This document shows, piece by piece, positions 5,658 through 7,123 of a DNA stretch of 7,123 nucleotides. This DNA comes from Fidelibacterota bacterium (GTDB lineage: Bacteria > Marinisomatota > Marinisomatia > Marinisomatales > UBA1611). The notes under the pieces were generated by a model. That model made no database searches. It was not told where the DNA came from and saw nothing but the letters and a program-made list of their open reading frames with translations. Numbering within the stretch: the stretch's first letter is position 1; each line of letters opens with the position of its first letter. The DNA lies in the NCBI GenBank assembly GCA_002694025.1, contig NZKX01000061.1, forward strand, positions 1 to 7,123. Direction: 5' to 3'. A program made the position numbers and the translations under genes.

Positions 5658-6812
5658 CTAATATTTAAGAAGGTTTTTTACTTCCATGTCATCACAGTCT
5701 TCACAATCGTTGACCACAGCATATTCCCCAAACTGAGTATATATTTCACCAATTTTACAAGCCTTAATCAAGGTGTTGTTGGTAAACACTAAAGCATATT
5801 TTCCAAAATTACCGCAACGTCCATCATAATTAAATCTTGGTCCCATAATTTGCGTAACGTCTTCAGCTGTCATACCCATTTTTAAAATGGATAACTTGCC
5901 GCTAACTTTATCGATTTCTTCATGAAGGGCTTCTATATCTTCATCAAGAGTAGATATTTGTTCTTTCTTTTTCTTCAATGATGCCAGCTCGGCTTTTTTC
6001 TCTTTAAACTCTGTCTCTAAGCGGAAAAGTTCTTTTGTTAGCTCAACTGAGTAAAGATCACTGTTTTGACTCTTCTGATTTATTAATTCTTTAAGAATAT
6101 CCTGATAATCTAGAGAAAAAGATTTAATAATCTTTTCTTGTTCTAATTCTAGATTTTTAACCCGCATATCATATTCACGCTTGATAATAGATAATTTCTC
6201 ATTTTTAAATTTTTCTAGGTCATCGTTGAATTTCTTATTTTGATTATCAATGCTCAAATATATTTCTTGCTTGTCCTTTAATAATTGCGCTTCTTCCATT
6301 TTATTTTTCGTATATACATCAGCTACAAGACTTGCAATTCCTTTATTTTTTTTGATTGAATATTTGGCGGTTGAAATAATCTCTAAGTCATTAAGTGACA
6401 CAACCTTGCTGTTGATATTAATTTTATTAGCAAATTCGGTTATTGTTCCAAAAATTACAATCTCTGCTGATACAACATCCATGAACATTTTAGCAACGTT
6501 TTCATTCATAATATCTAGAGCTTGAAGGTTTTGTTGATCTAGAATAATTTGTACTGGATTCCGATCCAAAATTGTATAGTCCTCATTGGTGGATAAATGT
6601 TGAAAAAGTTGATCGGCTACAAAACCACCAAAATAACTTGAAAATCCTCCAAAATCAGTATGATCTGCAATATAAACAGTCGAACCAAGAGGAATTTCTA
6701 ATGATAAAGTATCTGCATAGGATTTGATTTCTTTTAAGAGAGGATTTGGGCCAGCGGCATCATTTCCGTATAAAAAGATACCTAAGAACATAAAAATTAT
6801 CTTATTTAGCAT
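5658..6812 (-). CDS. Exported CsgG/FlgO-like protein with long coiled coil and BamE-like C-terminal domain
   Basis: A 384-residue protein in three parts. Residues 1-15 form a short signal peptide. Residues about 38-165 resemble the CsgG/FlgO/TolB-N type of envelope domain: TVYIADHTDFGG, then YTILDRNPVQIILDQQNLQ at 79-97, then SAEIVIFGTITEF at 115-127. Residues about 170-308 are rich in Lys, Glu and Leu with heptad-like spacing and no Pro or Gly until about 305, so a long coiled coil is expected. Residues about 309-355 (LKMGMTAEDVTQIMGPRF, YALVFTNNTLIKACKI) resemble BamE/SmpA-like domains, where a G-M/S-x-x-x-V helix precedes a two-strand hairpin. The tail holds C333, C352 and a CEDC pair (C370, C373). 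There is no lipobox cysteine, unlike true CsgG. Likely periplasmic or outer-membrane associated; function unknown. It is followed 48 bases later by the CIA30 gene. Confidence 0.72.
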   Translation of the reverse strand: MLNKIIFMFLGIFLYGNDAAGPNPLLKEIKSYADTLSLEIPLGSTVYIADHTDFGGFSSYFGGFVADQLFQHLSTNEDYTILDRNPVQIILDQQNLQALDIMNENVAKMFMDVVSAEIVIFGTITEFANKININSKVVSLNDLEIISTAKYSIKKNKGIASLVADVYTKNKMEEAQLLKDKQEIYLSIDNQNKKFNDDLEKFKNEKLSIIKREYDMRVKNLELEQEKIIKSFSLDYQDILKELINQKSQNSDLYSVELTKELFRLETEFKEKKAELASLKKKKEQISTLDEDIEALHEEIDKVSGKLSILKMGMTAEDVTQIMGPRFNYDGRCGNFGKYALVFTNNTLIKACKIGEIYTQFGEYAVVNDCEDCDDMEVKNLLKY

Positions 6813-6840
6813 ACTTAAATCTAATTATCATAAACCATAG

Positions 6841-6868
6841 AAAAAAACCCCACAGATATAGTGTTTTA
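6841..6868 (-). terminator. Weak candidate terminator after the small membrane protein gene
   Basis: On the minus strand AAAACAC, a 7-base loop, then GTGGGG and a run of seven T lie between the small gene and the CsgG-like gene. Only CAC/GTG pairs cleanly, plus outer A/T pairs across a bulge, so the stem is poor. The G-rich base and the T-run are what suggest it. If it works, the CsgG-like gene starts a new transcript. Confidence 0.2.
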
Positions 6869-6870
6869 AT

Positions 6871-7092
6871 TTATGACTCTAGATCACGCCAAGGCCCATA
6901 GGGCTCAGACCAAACTTTGCCAGCAGGAGTTTTTCCATTAAAATAATTTTCAGCCCTTTTATTAGCAATATAGGGCTTAGTAGAAAGGTTCACATCTTTT
7001 TTATCTGGGACAAGCGAAAATCCAACAATGGATACTAAAAACACCCACATAAGAACCAAAGGAAATGACTTACCTATTCCTTTTTTTTGCAT
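6871..7092 (-). CDS. Small single-pass membrane protein of unknown function
   Basis: A 73-residue protein if the ATG at 7092 is used. It has basic residues first (MQKKGIGK), one hydrophobic helix at about 9-27 (FPLVLMWVFLVSIVGFSLV), and a polar tail of about 45 residues with VWSEPYGPWRDLES at the end. By the positive-inside rule the tail should lie outside the inner membrane, or the helix could be an uncleaved signal. I do not recognise the family. The start is uncertain: the frame remains open upstream through a GTG at 7116 to the window edge, so the protein may be longer. No convincing ribosome binding site precedes the ATG. A run of eight A bases follows the start codon. It lies 58 bases upstream of the CsgG-like gene and may belong with it. 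Confidence 0.55.
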   Translation of the reverse strand: MQKKGIGKSFPLVLMWVFLVSIVGFSLVPDKKDVNLSTKPYIANKRAENYFNGKTPAGKVWSEPYGPWRDLES

Positions 7093-7123
7093 AACAATTT
7101 TTAAACATTGCTCCACTACTACA

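Noticed and set aside
6250..6525. Plus-strand open frame with hydrophobic stretches.
   Set aside because: It is antisense to the CsgG-like domain, and its apparent membrane segments come from complementing Glu/Lys/Asn-rich codons.
1..7123. Insertion sequence, prophage or defence system.
   Set aside because: No transposase, integrase, phage or defence-type domain was recognised in any frame, and no terminal inverted repeats with target duplications were seen.

Overview
All recognisable genes in this 7.1 kb window lie on the minus strand, so they read from right to left. The DNA is AT-rich. The best clue to the host is the secreted nuclease. It ends in a sorting domain with an FPNPFNPTT motif followed by a FlgD-like beta-sandwich, the style common in marine Candidatus Marinimicrobia (SAR406), Ignavibacteria and related Bacteroidota/FCB lineages. 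Several other genes (lipoprotein YceI, MauE/DoxX, CIA30, VC0807-type membrane protein) are typical of free-living marine bacteria. Marinimicrobia is my best guess, by inference from motifs only. Most starts lack a clear Shine-Dalgarno sequence; the YceI gene is the exception.

Right block (7116 to 4260, in transcription order): a small single-pass membrane protein of unknown function; an exported protein that joins a CsgG/FlgO-like N-terminal domain to a long coiled coil and a small BamE-like C-terminal domain; an exported CIA30-domain protein; and a multi-pass VC0807-family membrane protein. Gaps are about 50-60 bases, so these may form one or two transcripts. Nothing in the sequences links them to a single pathway beyond their envelope location.

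Middle gap (3778-4259): 482 bases with no intact gene. The left part, next to the nuclease gene, reads like a decayed gene. Protein-like stretches follow each other in three frames, interrupted by stops and frame changes, and end a few bases before the nuclease start. The right part holds only a 37-codon open frame and a short direct repeat.

Left block (3777 to 177): a probable four-gene operon with very tight spacing. It encodes a secreted endonuclease I with three Fn3-like repeats and a sorting domain, then (17 bases later, with a good ribosome binding site) a YceI lipoprotein, then (1-base overlap) a membrane-anchored rhodanese, then (8-base overlap) a MauE/DoxX membrane protein. The last three look like an envelope redox or sulfur-handling unit. 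The nuclease may simply be carried on the same transcript.

Left edge (53 to 1): the first 17 codons of another minus-strand gene, preceded by its own plausible promoter. The window is mostly ordinary envelope-related gene content. The points most worth a second look are the CsgG-like/coiled-coil/BamE-like fusion, the coupled YceI-rhodanese-MauE set, and the decayed gene in the gap.
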